Assembly (NCBI RefSeq): GCF_902859585.1 | Contig: NZ_CADIJM010000001.1 | Coordinates: forward strand, 310,001 to 374,000 | Direction of reading: 5' to 3' | DNA: 64,000 nucleotides | DNA from: Achromobacter animicus | Lineage (GTDB): Bacteria; Pseudomonadota; Gammaproteobacteria; Burkholderiales; Burkholderiaceae_B | Shown here: piece after piece, positions 16,631 through 25,237 of the stretch | Numbering within the stretch: position 1 is the stretch's first letter | Layout of the letters: every line of letters starts with the position of its first letter | The notes under the pieces: model-generated | What the model was told of the DNA's origin: nothing | Seen by the model: the letters and a program-made list of their open reading frames with translations, nothing else | Database searches by the model: none | Program-made: the position numbers and the translations under genes

Positions 16631-17902
16631 TCAAGACACGTTGATGGCCAGACCGTGGTCGCGCCAACTGCTGTTGATGTAGCCCGGCGCGTTCTCGAAC
16701 CGGTTCTCCACCTGCACGTTGCCTTGCGTGTCTTCGACGCGGCTGACCAGCATGTGCTGGCCCGCTGTCAGTTCCACTGGCAGCGCGAACTGGCGCCATG
16801 CGTACTTGCCGAGGTCCGGTCCGATCAGCGCGGCCTGCTTCCAGGTCTTGCCGCCATCGATGGACACGTCCACGCGCTTGACCGCATGCATGCCCCCAAA
16901 GGCAACACCCCGCACCACCACGCGACCGGCCTTCACGGCCTGACCATTTGCGCCCGGTGCGTTGATCCACGACTTGGGTTCCATCGCCCAGACCGAGGGT
17001 TGGTCGGGACTGGGCTTGGCGTCCATCGGCGTCAGGCGATAGCCGGTCTGCTGGATCTTTGCAGGGCTTTGTTCGGCGGTGAACGCCAGCCGCTTGATGT
17101 ACTTGACGTTGTTCACGCCGGTATAGCCCGGCACGATCAGCCGCAACGGGCCGCCGTGGGCGAGTGACAGCGGCTCGCCGTTCATTTCCCAGGCCAGCAT
17201 GGCGTCCTGCATGGCTTCGCGCGGCACCGAGCGTTCCACCAGCAGCGATTTCGGATCCAGGCCTTCCGGCAGCACTTCGCCGCCGGTGCCGGTCATGAAG
17301 GCGGGCGTGCCATCGAGGCCGCCCAGGTATTCCACGAGCGTGCGCACCGGCACGCCCGTCCACATCACGCAGCCTGCCGCACCCACTTCCCACGGCGTGC
17401 CGCTGGGCTTGTGGGGAAAGAAGCCGCGCCCGTTGCCCGAGCACTGCAGCACCGTGGCGATCGATTCCACGCCCAGCGTCTTCAGGTCGCCCACGGTCAG
17501 CGTGCGCGGCTGCTTGACGCCCTGGATCTCGACCTTCCAGCCGTCCCGATCGTCCAGGATGGCCGCGTCCGGCGGCGGCAGGTTGTTGCGGACGTAGAGC
17601 TGGCGCGACGGCGTGATGATGCCGTCGCCAAAAGCGCTGCGGCGCGTTTCGATCGTGTTGGCGCTGTGCACGATGACGCTGTCGGCGTCTTTCCAGGCCG
17701 CGTAAGGCGGCAGGGGTTTGGCCGTGGATGCGGCGGCCGGTTTCGCTGCGGGCGCAGTTGCAGTTGCAGGGGCGGCGGCGGGTTTGGCGGGCGCATCGCT
17801 GGCGCGCGCGATGCCGCTGGCGCCCAGACCGGCCGCGGCCAGGGCGCCGGCGCTGCCGGCCAACAGGCGGCGCCGTGCGGGGTTGCGTGGGGTTGTCTCC
17901 AT
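16631..17902 (-). CDS. sorA: Sulfite dehydrogenase molybdopterin subunit (SorA-like)
   Basis: This 423-residue sulfite-oxidase-family protein begins with a Tat signal (RRRLLAGSAGALAAAG), so it is folded with its cofactor and then exported. An Ala/Pro/Lys low-complexity linker lies at 38-65. The molybdenum-ligating Cys is C154 in VLQCSGNGRGFF. The C-terminal dimerisation domain carries VRGVAFGGMHAVKRVDVSIDGG. With the following cytochrome it oxidises sulfite to sulfate in the periplasm. A sigma70-like promoter lies about 80 bp upstream. A SulP-family permease is encoded 4 kb away, though a functional link is only a guess. Confidence 0.93.
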   Translation of the reverse strand: METTPRNPARRRLLAGSAGALAAAGLGASGIARASDAPAKPAAAPATATAPAAKPAAASTAKPLPPYAAWKDADSVIVHSANTIETRRSAFGDGIITPSRQLYVRNNLPPPDAAILDDRDGWKVEIQGVKQPRTLTVGDLKTLGVESIATVLQCSGNGRGFFPHKPSGTPWEVGAAGCVMWTGVPVRTLVEYLGGLDGTPAFMTGTGGEVLPEGLDPKSLLVERSVPREAMQDAMLAWEMNGEPLSLAHGGPLRLIVPGYTGVNNVKYIKRLAFTAEQSPAKIQQTGYRLTPMDAKPSPDQPSVWAMEPKSWINAPGANGQAVKAGRVVVRGVAFGGMHAVKRVDVSIDGGKTWKQAALIGPDLGKYAWRQFALPVELTAGQHMLVSRVEDTQGNVQVENRFENAPGYINSSWRDHGLAINVS

Positions 17903-17983
17903 GGCTTGCCTCTCTGGTTGCCGCGTCCCGCAGCGCGAGCGCGGTGTTGTGCTTATGGCGGCCCAGCGCTTGCGGCCTTCCGC

Positions 17984-18012
17984 ATCATCGGCAATGCCCC
18001 TCTTTATGTCAA
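17984..18012 (-). promoter_or_regulatory. Candidate promoter of sorAB
   Basis: Reading leftwards, a perfect -35 TTGACA (18007-18012) is 17 bp from GATGAT (17984-17989, four of six -10 bases). The -10 lies about 80 bp before the sorA start. It is the best promoter match in the 171-bp gap between sorA and the NmrA-like gene. Confidence 0.5.
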
Positions 18013-18073
18013 CGGGTTCTAAAGAACTATAGGTTCGCGGTCATTTCAGATATAAGAGTTTCGGATATTGGGT

Positions 18074-19006
18074 TCAGGGCCGCAAAGAACGGAATCTGTC
18101 CTGGTGCAAACGAAGCCATTGTTCGGCAGTGCAAACGGCAATGCCGCGCTGGGCATTGAAGGTCTGTGCTTTGTCCCACGCCACGCCATGGCCCTGCGCG
18201 AACACTGCGCGATACTTGCGCATCGCATCGTCAGGTTCGGCCGCCAGTGCGCGCAGCAGCTCCGGCACCGGCCATTCGCGCCGCGTGACCTTGCGCTCGA
18301 GCAGGCGGTCCAAGGCATCCGCGACCGCCCGGTACGTGACGGTGTCGCCCGCGACATGCACGACCTGGTTGGCGATGCGGGGCTGTGTGAACAGGATCTC
18401 GGCGGTCAGCGCGCCAATGTCTTCGGCCGTGGTCAGCGTGACCGCATTGTCCAGGCTTCCCAGCGCGTTCACCGTGTTGGCGGCCAGATCCACCACACCG
18501 AACGCGGGTTCGAACAGAAAGCTCGTGAACATGCCCGTCGAAACGATGATCCATTCAGTGTTGCGCTGGGCGCGCAGCATGTCGCGCACATCAAGCTGCT
18601 CATCGAACAGGTCCTGCGGGCTGCCCCGGCCGATGACGTCGTAGTCCACGCCAAACTGCCACGGCACAAAGCGCTTGACGCGCGCGTCCAGCGCAGCGCG
18701 GGCGATCTTGCGTTGAACGCCGGGTCCGCCGACAAAGCCCGTGCATGAGACGACCGTATCGTAGCGGCGGAAGGTGGCTGCGAGCGCCTCCGTGAATTGT
18801 TGGGCAAGATCGCCCTCGATGATGCCGACGCCCAGCCCACGCAGCTCGGCAAGATCGCGCTGCTTGGCGGGATCGTTGGAAGCGACGGTCGACGCGCGCA
18901 ACAAGACCGACAACTGGCCTTTGACGACCCGCGGCGCCAGGTTGCGCAGCACGGCCATGCCGAGCTGGCCCGCGCCCAAAACGAGGATGGCGTTGTGTTG
19001 AATCAT
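18074..19006 (-). CDS. NmrA-like / isoflavone reductase-type NAD(P)-binding protein
   Basis: This 310-residue atypical SDR has the N-terminal NAD(P) motif LGAGQLGMAVL and no classical YxxxK site. It has DTVVSCTGFVGGPGVQRKIARAA in the middle and VKRFVPWQFGVDYDVIG, features of the NmrA/PCBER group. Members act as NADP-dependent reductases or redox sensors. The start at 19006 has TTGAGGC upstream. It is divergent from a LysR-family regulator (19180), which is the likely controller of this gene. The substrate is unknown. Confidence 0.85.
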   Translation of the reverse strand: MIQHNAILVLGAGQLGMAVLRNLAPRVVKGQLSVLLRASTVASNDPAKQRDLAELRGLGVGIIEGDLAQQFTEALAATFRRYDTVVSCTGFVGGPGVQRKIARAALDARVKRFVPWQFGVDYDVIGRGSPQDLFDEQLDVRDMLRAQRNTEWIIVSTGMFTSFLFEPAFGVVDLAANTVNALGSLDNAVTLTTAEDIGALTAEILFTQPRIANQVVHVAGDTVTYRAVADALDRLLERKVTRREWPVPELLRALAAEPDDAMRKYRAVFAQGHGVAWDKAQTFNAQRGIAVCTAEQWLRLHQDRFRSLRP

Positions 19007-19179
19007 GGGATGCCTCAAGCAGAAAAAGTGGCTTGCAGTGTAGGAGCGGGCCGGGCATCCATTGTTCGCCGTGACGGAATTCACAACGCGCCGCAGCGCG
19101 CATTCGCGGCAAATATGCGTTGGTAATATCGGGACCTTCCCGCCGCATGCGGCGCACGTTCTATCGTCGGGATCGGCTC

Positions 19180-20079
19180 ATGGACAAACTTCAAGCGATG
19201 GCGGCATTCGTCAGGGTCGTCGAGGCGCGCAGCTTCACCAAGGCCGCGCAATCGCTGGCGCTGCCTCGGTCGTCGGTCACGACGATGATCAAGAACCTGG
19301 AAACCCACCTGGGCACGCCGCTCCTGCATCGCAGCACGCGCAGCCTGAGCCTGACCGATGCCGGTGCGCGCTATCTGCAGGCGTGCCAGGCCATCCTGGC
19401 CAATATTGCCGACGCCGAGAATGACGTTACCGCCGCGATCCAGGCGCCCCGCGGCCGCGTGCGCGTCGACATGCCCGGCGTGGTTGGCCGCGCGATTGTG
19501 GTGCCAAGGCTGGTCGAGTTCGAGGCGCGTTTTCCCGACGTCGAGGTCGTGCTGGGCCTGAGCGATCGCCCGGCCGACCTGATCTATGAAGGTATCGACT
19601 GCGCCATCCGTAGCGGCGAGCTTGCCGATTCCACGCTAGTGGCGCGCGGCCTTGGTCACCTGGTATGGGTGACCTGCGCGTCGCCCCAATACCTGGGCCG
19701 CTTCGGCGAACCGAAATCGGTGGAAGCGCTGTCCGCGCATCGGGTGGTCAACTATCTGTCCAACGCCACCGGCCGGCCGCTGGACTGGCGGTTCCGAGTC
19801 GACGGTGAAAACGTGTCGATGGCGTTGCCAAGCCGCTATGCGGTCAACGAGACCGAGGCGTATCTGCACTGCGGCCTGGAGGGTCTGGGCCTGATTCAAC
19901 TATCGGCGCTGGCGGCGTCTCCGTATCTGCGCAGCGGCCGCCTGCGCGAGGTCTTGGCCGATGCGCGCTGCGAGCCGGTGCAGCTTTCCATTGTCTATCC
20001 CCAGGCGCGTGCGACCGCGGCGGTGAAGGCGTTCGTGCAGTGGGTGCTGGAGATCAGCCGGCCCGTGTTGGCGGAGTGA
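19180..20079 (+). CDS. LysR-family transcriptional regulator
   Basis: This 299-residue LysR protein has an N-terminal helix-turn-helix (MAAFVRVVEARSFTKAAQSL, then LPRSSVTTMIKNLE) and a periplasmic-binding-protein-like effector domain. The subgroup is the one with GRVRVDMPGVVGRAIVVPRL, in which targets are often divergently encoded oxidoreductases. It is divergent from the NmrA-like gene with a 173-bp gap, and convergent with the AraC-type gene, whose stop is 6 bp away. The effector is unknown. Confidence 0.93.
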   Translation: MDKLQAMAAFVRVVEARSFTKAAQSLALPRSSVTTMIKNLETHLGTPLLHRSTRSLSLTDAGARYLQACQAILANIADAENDVTAAIQAPRGRVRVDMPGVVGRAIVVPRLVEFEARFPDVEVVLGLSDRPADLIYEGIDCAIRSGELADSTLVARGLGHLVWVTCASPQYLGRFGEPKSVEALSAHRVVNYLSNATGRPLDWRFRVDGENVSMALPSRYAVNETEAYLHCGLEGLGLIQLSALAASPYLRSGRLREVLADARCEPVQLSIVYPQARATAAVKAFVQWVLEISRPVLAE

Positions 20080-20085
20080 TGATCG

Positions 20086-20523
20086 TCACGGGGCGACACT
20101 GCTCGCCATCGCGTCCTGCCGGTATTCGTGCGGCGCGACGCCGCTCGCTTTCCTGAACGCCCGGGAAAAATTAGCCGGTGTGGAATAACCAGAGTCCATG
20201 GCGATCTGCGTGATGGAAACGGTGCTTTCGCGTAGCAGGTCTTGAGCGCGACGCAGGCGCGCGGTATTGGACAGCTCACGAAAGCTGACGCCGCCGTCGC
20301 GGCGCAGTACGCGTTGCAGGGTGCGCACGCTGGTGCCCATCGCCTTGGCCGTGCTGTCGATAGAGACGGCGCCGGCTTGCATCTGGATGCGGATGTGCCA
20401 GATGACGGCGGCCAGATAATCGCAGTCCGCGCTTGCGGCTGATTCCGGCGCAGGCCCCTGCACACCGGCAACCGTGCCCGGCGGGACCGGGGTTGGCGTC
20501 ATATGAGTAGTGGCGTCATTCAC
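20086..20523 (-). CDS. Short AraC-type transcriptional regulator
   Basis: This 145-residue protein is essentially a lone AraC/XylS DNA-binding domain. After an unstructured 35-residue head there are two helix-turn-helix units, ISIDSTAKAMGTSVRTLQR-like and ITQIAMDSGYSTPANFSRAF, ending SGVAPHEYRQ. It lacks the usual effector-binding N-terminal domain, so it is probably controlled by its own level or by a partner, as with SoxS/MarA. A small ribosome site is not obvious. The promoter must lie in 20524-20673, shared with the OmpA-like lipoprotein gene. Confidence 0.85.
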   Translation of the reverse strand: MNDATTHMTPTPVPPGTVAGVQGPAPESAASADCDYLAAVIWHIRIQMQAGAVSIDSTAKAMGTSVRTLQRVLRRDGGVSFRELSNTARLRRAQDLLRESTVSITQIAMDSGYSTPANFSRAFRKASGVAPHEYRQDAMASSVAP

Positions 20524-20613
20524 TTGTGCTTATTCTTCGCGTGTAGTTGCGAGAATCTGCTAGCGCGCTTCCTGCCTGGCAGAAATCGGAGTGATGTGCC
20601 TTCGGATATTACC

Positions 20614-20652
20614 TAAGCCAACAAAGGGCGAGGCCTCTTTTTATTTGGCTTA
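20614..20652. promoter_or_regulatory. Long inverted repeat before the OmpA-like lipoprotein
   Basis: Perfect 8-bp arms TAAGCCAA (20614-20621) and TTGGCTTA (20645-20652) enclose a 23-nt loop holding the small palindrome GAGGCCTC. It ends 21 bp before the lipoprotein ATG. It could be a 5'-leader hairpin that affects translation or an operator for the divergent AraC-type regulator. Confidence 0.4.
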
Positions 20653-20673
20653 CAAACCTGACGGAGAATCGCA

Positions 20674-21225
20674 ATGAGACTACACAAAACCATCCTGGCG
20701 CTGTGCGTCGTGCTGGCGGTTTCGGGTTGCGTGACCAAGCAGACCTACGACAAAGAGGCGCAACTGGCAGCCGAGTATTCCGCCCTCAATAAGCAGCTCT
20801 CGGCCGAACTACGCGGCGACCAAGTGCAGATTACGCAATTGCAGGACGAGTTGAAGGTCACCATGGTGAACGAGATTCTCTTTCCCGAAGGCGGGTGGAG
20901 CCTCAGTTCCAACGGCGAGAGGACGCTGGCCAAGATCGCGCCCACGCTTTCCAATCTGCAGGGCAAGCAGATCGTCGTCGAAGGGTTCACCGACAACGAG
21001 CCCATCGGGCCGGCATTGAAGCGGCAGTTTCCCTCCAATCTCGAGCTGTCATCGGCGCGGGCGGACAACGTGGCGCGTTATCTGATCGCCAAGGGCGTAT
21101 CGCCAAATTCGGTGTCCGCGGAGGGGTTCGGCGAGGCGCGGCCGGTGGCCAGCAACTCGACGCCTGAGGGCAGGGCCAAGAACCGGCGAGTGGAGATCGT
21201 GATCACAGCCGCGGGTCGTCCTTAA
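20674..21225 (+). CDS. OmpA-family lipoprotein
   Basis: This 183-residue outer-membrane lipoprotein has the lipobox VSGC after a short signal peptide (lipidated Cys at 19). A helical spacer (about 25-65) precedes an OmpA-like peptidoglycan-binding domain: LFPEGGWSLSSNGERTLAKIAP, VVEGFTDNEPIGP, LSSARADNVARYL and NRRVEIVI. It tethers the outer membrane to peptidoglycan. The residues that contact diaminopimelate (Asp in FTDN and Arg in NRRVE) are present. A ribosome site ACGGAGAATC precedes the ATG. A hairpin terminator follows at 21255-21277. Confidence 0.92.
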   Translation: MRLHKTILALCVVLAVSGCVTKQTYDKEAQLAAEYSALNKQLSAELRGDQVQITQLQDELKVTMVNEILFPEGGWSLSSNGERTLAKIAPTLSNLQGKQIVVEGFTDNEPIGPALKRQFPSNLELSSARADNVARYLIAKGVSPNSVSAEGFGEARPVASNSTPEGRAKNRRVEIVITAAGRP

Positions 21226-21254
21226 ACCGGCTCGTTTGCGGGCGGATTCAAAGC

Positions 21255-21277
21255 GGCCAGGAGCGCGCCTCCTGGCC
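21255..21277. terminator. Hairpin between convergent genes
   Basis: GGCCAGGAG and CTCCTGGCC form a perfect 9-bp stem with a 5-nt loop, between the OmpA-like gene and the leftward zinc-ribbon gene. It is followed rightwards by CCTTT, a weak U-tract. Leftwards a short GCTTT follows. It may serve both transcripts. Confidence 0.55.
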
Positions 21278-21299
21278 CCTTTGCATAACACTCGCCGAG

Positions 21300-21473
21300 T
21301 CACGCGCCGCCAACGCCGCGCACCACTTTGCCCGTTCCGCCGCACGTCGCGCAGCGCGTTTGGTCGATCTTGCCGCTGCCGTGACAAGCGGGGCAGGGCA
21401 CCTGGCCCGTTCCAGGTGTACCAGGCGCGGCGTCGTCGCCGGGGTTGATGTCGCCCGGCACGGCCCCATTCAC
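21300..21473 (-). CDS. 57-residue DnaJ-type zinc-ribbon protein
   Basis: This small gene is below usual length cut-offs. It starts with GTG at 21473, overlapping the stop of the upstream DUF1801 gene as GTGA, which implies translational coupling. Residues 1-24 are Gly/Pro/Asp-rich and look disordered. Residues 25-50 read VPCPACHGSGK followed by TRCATCGGTGK, two CxxCxGxG units (C27, C30, C41, C44) like the DnaJ cysteine-rich domain, which should bind one zinc. It has no signal peptide. The coding sense of the frame is supported by both motifs being intact and by the coupled start. Role unknown; such modules usually bind proteins or nucleic acid. Confidence 0.8.
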   Translation of the reverse strand: MNGAVPGDINPGDDAAPGTPGTGQVPCPACHGSGKIDQTRCATCGGTGKVVRGVGGA

Positions 21474-21946
21474 AACTTTTCGCCCGGCAAGTTGCTGGCT
21501 TGCCGGACCCAGTCCGAAAACTGCGCTTCGTCGAATTCACCTTCGTGGATGTCCAGGTAGCGCACCTGCGGATACTTCGATTTTCCAGCGGGGATGGGCC
21601 GCAGCGCAGCCCCCTGAAAAAACGTCACCTTGATGTACTTCGAGAAGCAGTGCAGGCTCAGAAACCAGCCTTCGCCCGGCCGTCCGTAGAAAGGCGAATT
21701 CCATTTGACCGCCTTGGCGACGCCGGGGACAGCTGCTTCCACCAAGGCGTCGATGCGTTTGCCGATGGGCGATTTCCAGCCGGGCATCGCGGCGATGTAG
21801 GCCTGCACGGGTTCGTCGCCATCTCCCTTTGGTATCTGAGGGTTGCCGCCGGAGAGCAGGACGACTTCGCCGGGCGCCGCCTTCGTTGCGGGGTTGCGCG
21901 CTCTACCGGTCTTTCCAGCCGGCGCGGAATTTGCATTTTGCGTCAT
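21470..21946 (-). CDS. DUF1801-family protein
   Basis: This 158-residue protein has the DUF1801 (YdhG-like) fold. After a basic, Lys/Ala-rich N-terminal 35 residues come VQAYIAAMPGWKSPIGKRIDALV, KWNSPFYGRPGEGWFLSLHCFSKYIKVTFFQGA and RYLDIHEGEFDEAQFSDWVRQA. Its biochemical role is not known. It overlaps the SulP permease stop by 4 bp (ATGA) and is itself overlapped by the zinc-ribbon gene, so the three genes form a tightly coupled operon. Confidence 0.88.
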   Translation of the reverse strand: MTQNANSAPAGKTGRARNPATKAAPGEVVLLSGGNPQIPKGDGDEPVQAYIAAMPGWKSPIGKRIDALVEAAVPGVAKAVKWNSPFYGRPGEGWFLSLHCFSKYIKVTFFQGAALRPIPAGKSKYPQVRYLDIHEGEFDEAQFSDWVRQASNLPGEKL

Positions 21947-23691
21947 GGATGGTGCTCTCTGTGGCCCGGGAACGGGTCTTCCCGCCCCAGATAATCGTCC
22001 ACCGCGCTGCCGACCGTCGGGTGAAAATGGTCGTCGCTGAACAGACGGGACAGCTCAAAGCGTTTGAGCTTATCCCGCACGGGGTCCTTCATCTCCGCGA
22101 AATGCAACGCGATGCCCTCGCGCGACAGCGTTTCGCACAGTTCGCGCAGCATGTCCGCGGACGTGACGTCGACGCTCGTGACGGGTTCGGCAGCCACGAC
22201 CACGCGCCGCACGGGCGAGGGCGATGCCTCGACGGCTTCCAGAAGGCGCTGCTGGAAGAGTTCGGCGTTGGCGAAGAACAGGGGCGCATCCCAACGGAAC
22301 AGCACCAGTCCGTCGATCAGTGCGGCATTCGGGTAGCGCTTCAGGTCGTGATAGCCGCGAAGGTTGGGCACGCGGCCCAGCACCGCGAAGTGCGGGCGCC
22401 AGCCGTCCCACAGGAATTCAATGACGGCGATGACGACCGCAAGGCAGATGCCGGGTATTGCCCCAAAAACGGCGACCGCGGCAAAGCACAGCATCGACAG
22501 CCAGAACTCCCATTGCTGAATGCGGTAGATGCGCCGCAGGTCCTTGAACTCGAAAAGGCCGATGGCGGCGGCGATCACGACCGCGGCCAGCGCGCTGTTG
22601 GGCAGGTGGCGCAGCAGGTTTGGCGCGGCGATCAGCAGCGCGGCCACGGCCAGCGCGCCGACGACGCCGGTCAGTTGCGTGCGCGAGCCGGCTGCTTCGG
22701 CCACCGGCGTGCGCGACGCGCTGCTGCTGATCGGAAAGCCCTGGAAAAACCCCGCCGCCAGGTTCGCCACGCCCAGTCCCACCATTTCCTGGTTCGGATC
22801 CACCCGCGTGTGGGTGCGCGCGGCATAGGTGCGTGACAGCACGCTGGTGTCGGCAAACGCAATCAGCGCGACCGCGCAGCCGCCCAGCACGATCTTGACG
22901 AGATCGGCGTTGCTGAGCCACGGCCAGGCAAGGCTGGGCAGACCCTGCGGAATCTCGCCAAGCACCTTGACGCCTTGCGCGTCCAGGCTGAAAAGCTTGA
23001 CCGCCAGCGTGGCAAGGATCACCGCAATCAGAATGCCCGGCACGCGATCAAAGCGTTTGAGCAGCAGAATCACCGCCAGGCTTGCCGCGCCGACTGCGAA
23101 GCTTGGCCCATGGGTCTGCCCGTCGGCAACGGCCAGCGCCAGTTGCTGCATTTCCTGCAGAGGGCCGGCGTCTTCGATGGAGATGTCGAACAGCTTGGGC
23201 AACTGGCTGACCAGCACGGTCAGCGCGATGCCGTTCATGTACCCGTAGCGGATCGGCTTGGACAGCAGCTCGGTGATGAAGCCCAGCCGCATCAGGCCCA
23301 GCACAATGCAGAACAGCCCCGAGACGACGGCCATCATGCTGGCCGCGGCGATGGCCCGCATCGGATCCCCGTTGGAGACGCTGAGCACCACCGCCAGGAT
23401 GGGCGCGGCCAATGCGGAGTCGGGCCCCAGCACCAGAATGCGGCTTGGGCCGAACAGCGCGTACGCCAGCATGGGAATGATGGTGGCGTACAGACCGTAC
23501 ACACCCGGAACGCCAGAGGCTTCGGCATAGGCGATGCCGACTGGCACGAGCATGGTTGTCAGGACCAGACCGGCCGCGACGTCCTTGGGCAGCCAACCTG
23601 CCTGATAGGACTTGAGCATTGCCAGGCCGGGCAGCCAGCGCAACCAGTTCGGCGCGGGCTTGGCAGGGGAGCGGGGCGTCAAGGTGGACAT
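21943..23691 (-). CDS. SulP-family anion permease with STAS domain
   Basis: This 582-residue transporter has about 12-14 membrane helices beginning with LPGLAMLKSYQAGWLPKDVAAGLVLTTMLVPVGIAYAEASGVPG. The SulP hallmark region ends in GLVNLAAGFFQGFPISSSASRT-like sequence, and a cytoplasmic STAS domain covers about 450-570. It imports sulfate or another anion such as bicarbonate or a dicarboxylate; sequence alone does not decide which. The start at 23691 has a weak GGGA ribosome site. It is the first gene of an operon with a DUF1801 protein and the zinc-ribbon protein. Confidence 0.93.
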   Translation of the reverse strand: MSTLTPRSPAKPAPNWLRWLPGLAMLKSYQAGWLPKDVAAGLVLTTMLVPVGIAYAEASGVPGVYGLYATIIPMLAYALFGPSRILVLGPDSALAAPILAVVLSVSNGDPMRAIAAASMMAVVSGLFCIVLGLMRLGFITELLSKPIRYGYMNGIALTVLVSQLPKLFDISIEDAGPLQEMQQLALAVADGQTHGPSFAVGAASLAVILLLKRFDRVPGILIAVILATLAVKLFSLDAQGVKVLGEIPQGLPSLAWPWLSNADLVKIVLGGCAVALIAFADTSVLSRTYAARTHTRVDPNQEMVGLGVANLAAGFFQGFPISSSASRTPVAEAAGSRTQLTGVVGALAVAALLIAAPNLLRHLPNSALAAVVIAAAIGLFEFKDLRRIYRIQQWEFWLSMLCFAAVAVFGAIPGICLAVVIAVIEFLWDGWRPHFAVLGRVPNLRGYHDLKRYPNAALIDGLVLFRWDAPLFFANAELFQQRLLEAVEASPSPVRRVVVAAEPVTSVDVTSADMLRELCETLSREGIALHFAEMKDPVRDKLKRFELSRLFSDDHFHPTVGSAVDDYLGREDPFPGHREHHP

Positions 23692-23741
23692 GGAATCCCG
23701 GTGCAAACGCGTGCGCTACGGGTTAGGGAGTTCTGCGCGCA

Positions 23742-24128
23742 TCATGGCGGAGAAGGGTTGCCGGTATCTTCCAACATCTGTCGCAGGCGAGCGCGGCGGC
23801 GCTCGAGGTCGGCGATCTGGCGCTCCACGGATGCCAACCGCTGGCGCTGCACCTCGGACGTCTCCGGGCACGCCGCCGCGCCTTCGATCAGCCGCATGCA
23901 ATCGGGAAATCCGCGGATCTCCGCCAACGTGAACCCCGAGGCGATCAGCCGCTGGATTTGCCGGACCTGAGTCACAGCGGCGGCGGGAAATGTGCGATAC
24001 CCATTGTCCGCCCGTGCCGACGCAAGAAGACCGTGGTCGTCGTAGTGGCGCAGCGAACGCAGGCTTGCGCCGGTCTTGCGGGCGAGCTCGCCGATCGACA
24101 TGGGTGTTTGAGGCGGGGGCGTTTTCAT
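23742..24128 (-). CDS. MerR-family transcriptional regulator
   Basis: This 128-residue MerR protein has the N-terminal winged helix-turn-helix (MSIGELARKTGASLRSLRHY, then DNGYRTFPAAAVTQVRQI) and a C-terminal coiled coil (about 90-122) for dimerisation. One Cys pair (C78, C87) is present, but the spacing does not match metal sensors, so a small-molecule or redox signal is more likely. It is divergent from an exported alpha/beta hydrolase, whose promoter carries a candidate MerR operator. Confidence 0.92.
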   Translation of the reverse strand: MKTPPPQTPMSIGELARKTGASLRSLRHYDDHGLLASARADNGYRTFPAAAVTQVRQIQRLIASGFTLAEIRGFPDCMRLIEGAAACPETSEVQRQRLASVERQIADLERRRARLRQMLEDTGNPSPP

Positions 24129-24153
24129 GCGGGAAAGCGTAGCAGATTGGTGC

Positions 24154-24186
24154 TTGACCTTGACATAGGTGTGAGGGTTGAAACTG
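24154..24186 (+). promoter_or_regulatory. Candidate MerR-type promoter
   Basis: The sequence from 24154 reads TTGACCTTGACATAGG and continues GTGTGAGGGTTGAAACT. TTGAC half-sites and an elongated spacer between a -35 and an AT-poor -10 are common at MerR-activated promoters. It lies between the divergent MerR gene and the hydrolase gene. The dyad is imperfect, so this is a position-led guess. Confidence 0.4.
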
Positions 24187-24218
24187 GCGCTCCCTCCAAT
24201 CTTCGGGATGCATCATCC

Positions 24219-25118
24219 ATGCAACGCAGAACCTTTTTTCGCCATATGGCGGCAGCAGCCTTGTTCATGGCAGTCTCCGTGGTCGCCAACGCGCAATCCC
24301 GGCATTACACCGTCACGGCGCCTGATGGCGTGGCCCTCGCCGTCCAGGAGGCCGGCAATGCCGCGGGTCCGCCGGTCGTTTTCGTACACGGGTTGCTGGG
24401 TAGCCACCTGAACTGGGAGGCCCAGCTTGCCAGTCCGGCGCTGCAGCGGTATCGGCTGATAACTTACGACCTGCGGGGTCACGGTCTGTCGGGCAAACCG
24501 GTGGACGCGGCGGCGTATACCGATGGCCGGCGCTGGGCGGACGATCTGGCGGCAGTGATCACGGCGACCGGCGCGCAGAATCCCGTCGTCGTCGGCTGGT
24601 CGCTGGGCGCCGCGGTGACGACCAACTACCTTGCCGCTTACGGTGACGCGCAGATTGCGGGCGCCGTCTATGTAGGGGGTGTGATCGAGCTGGATCCCAA
24701 GCAGATCGCACCGCATCCTGCCCTATACCGGGACATGGTGTCGCCGGATCTGAAGACCCGCCTGGACGCGGAGCGTGAGTTCATCGGCCTGTGCTTTGCG
24801 CAAGCGCCCGATGGCGTCACGTTCCAACGGCTCCTGGCCAATGCCGCCATGGCGTCCTTCGACATGCAGGCCGCCGTGCAATCGATGACGGTCGAGGCGG
24901 CGCGTGGCCTCCGCTCGGCGCGCAAGCCTTTGCTGCTGATCTACGGCGCGAAGGACGCCCTGGTACAGCCGGCGCCGTCAATCGACCGGGCGAGGGCGCT
25001 GAACCCGCACGTGCGCAGCAAGATCTATGCGGCATCCGGGCACGCGCCGTTCATGGAGGAGGCGGACAGGTTCAACCGCGATCTGGCTGCGTTTGTTGAC
25101 AGCGTCGTGACACGCTGA
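24219..25118 (+). CDS. Exported alpha/beta hydrolase
   Basis: This 299-residue alpha/beta hydrolase has a signal peptide (MQRRTFFRHMAAAALFMAVSVVANAQ). The oxyanion motif is HGLLGS. The Ser nucleophile is in the elbow VVGWSLGAAV, where Trp replaces the usual His. The acid lies in YGAKDALVQP and the catalytic His in ASGHAPFMEE. It should act in the periplasm on an ester or similar substrate. It is divergent from a MerR regulator and likely controlled by it. The ATG at 24219 begins the signal peptide; the longer open frame upstream is not coding. Confidence 0.9.
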   Translation: MQRRTFFRHMAAAALFMAVSVVANAQSRHYTVTAPDGVALAVQEAGNAAGPPVVFVHGLLGSHLNWEAQLASPALQRYRLITYDLRGHGLSGKPVDAAAYTDGRRWADDLAAVITATGAQNPVVVGWSLGAAVTTNYLAAYGDAQIAGAVYVGGVIELDPKQIAPHPALYRDMVSPDLKTRLDAEREFIGLCFAQAPDGVTFQRLLANAAMASFDMQAAVQSMTVEAARGLRSARKPLLLIYGAKDALVQPAPSIDRARALNPHVRSKIYAASGHAPFMEEADRFNRDLAAFVDSVVTR

Positions 25119-25237
25119 CGGGATGGAAGAAGCGGGGGGTCGCAGCAGTTGCTTTTGCCAAATGTTGCTTGTTGCGAAGCAGCATCGCCTGCTATCTTCG
25201 ACCCCGAAATGCGTTTGCCCCGATTTGGACCGCTTCG

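Noticed and set aside
20524-20673. Riboswitch-like leader before the OmpA-like lipoprotein
   Set aside because: Only one 8-bp inverted repeat with a large loop is visible; no known riboswitch core is recognised.
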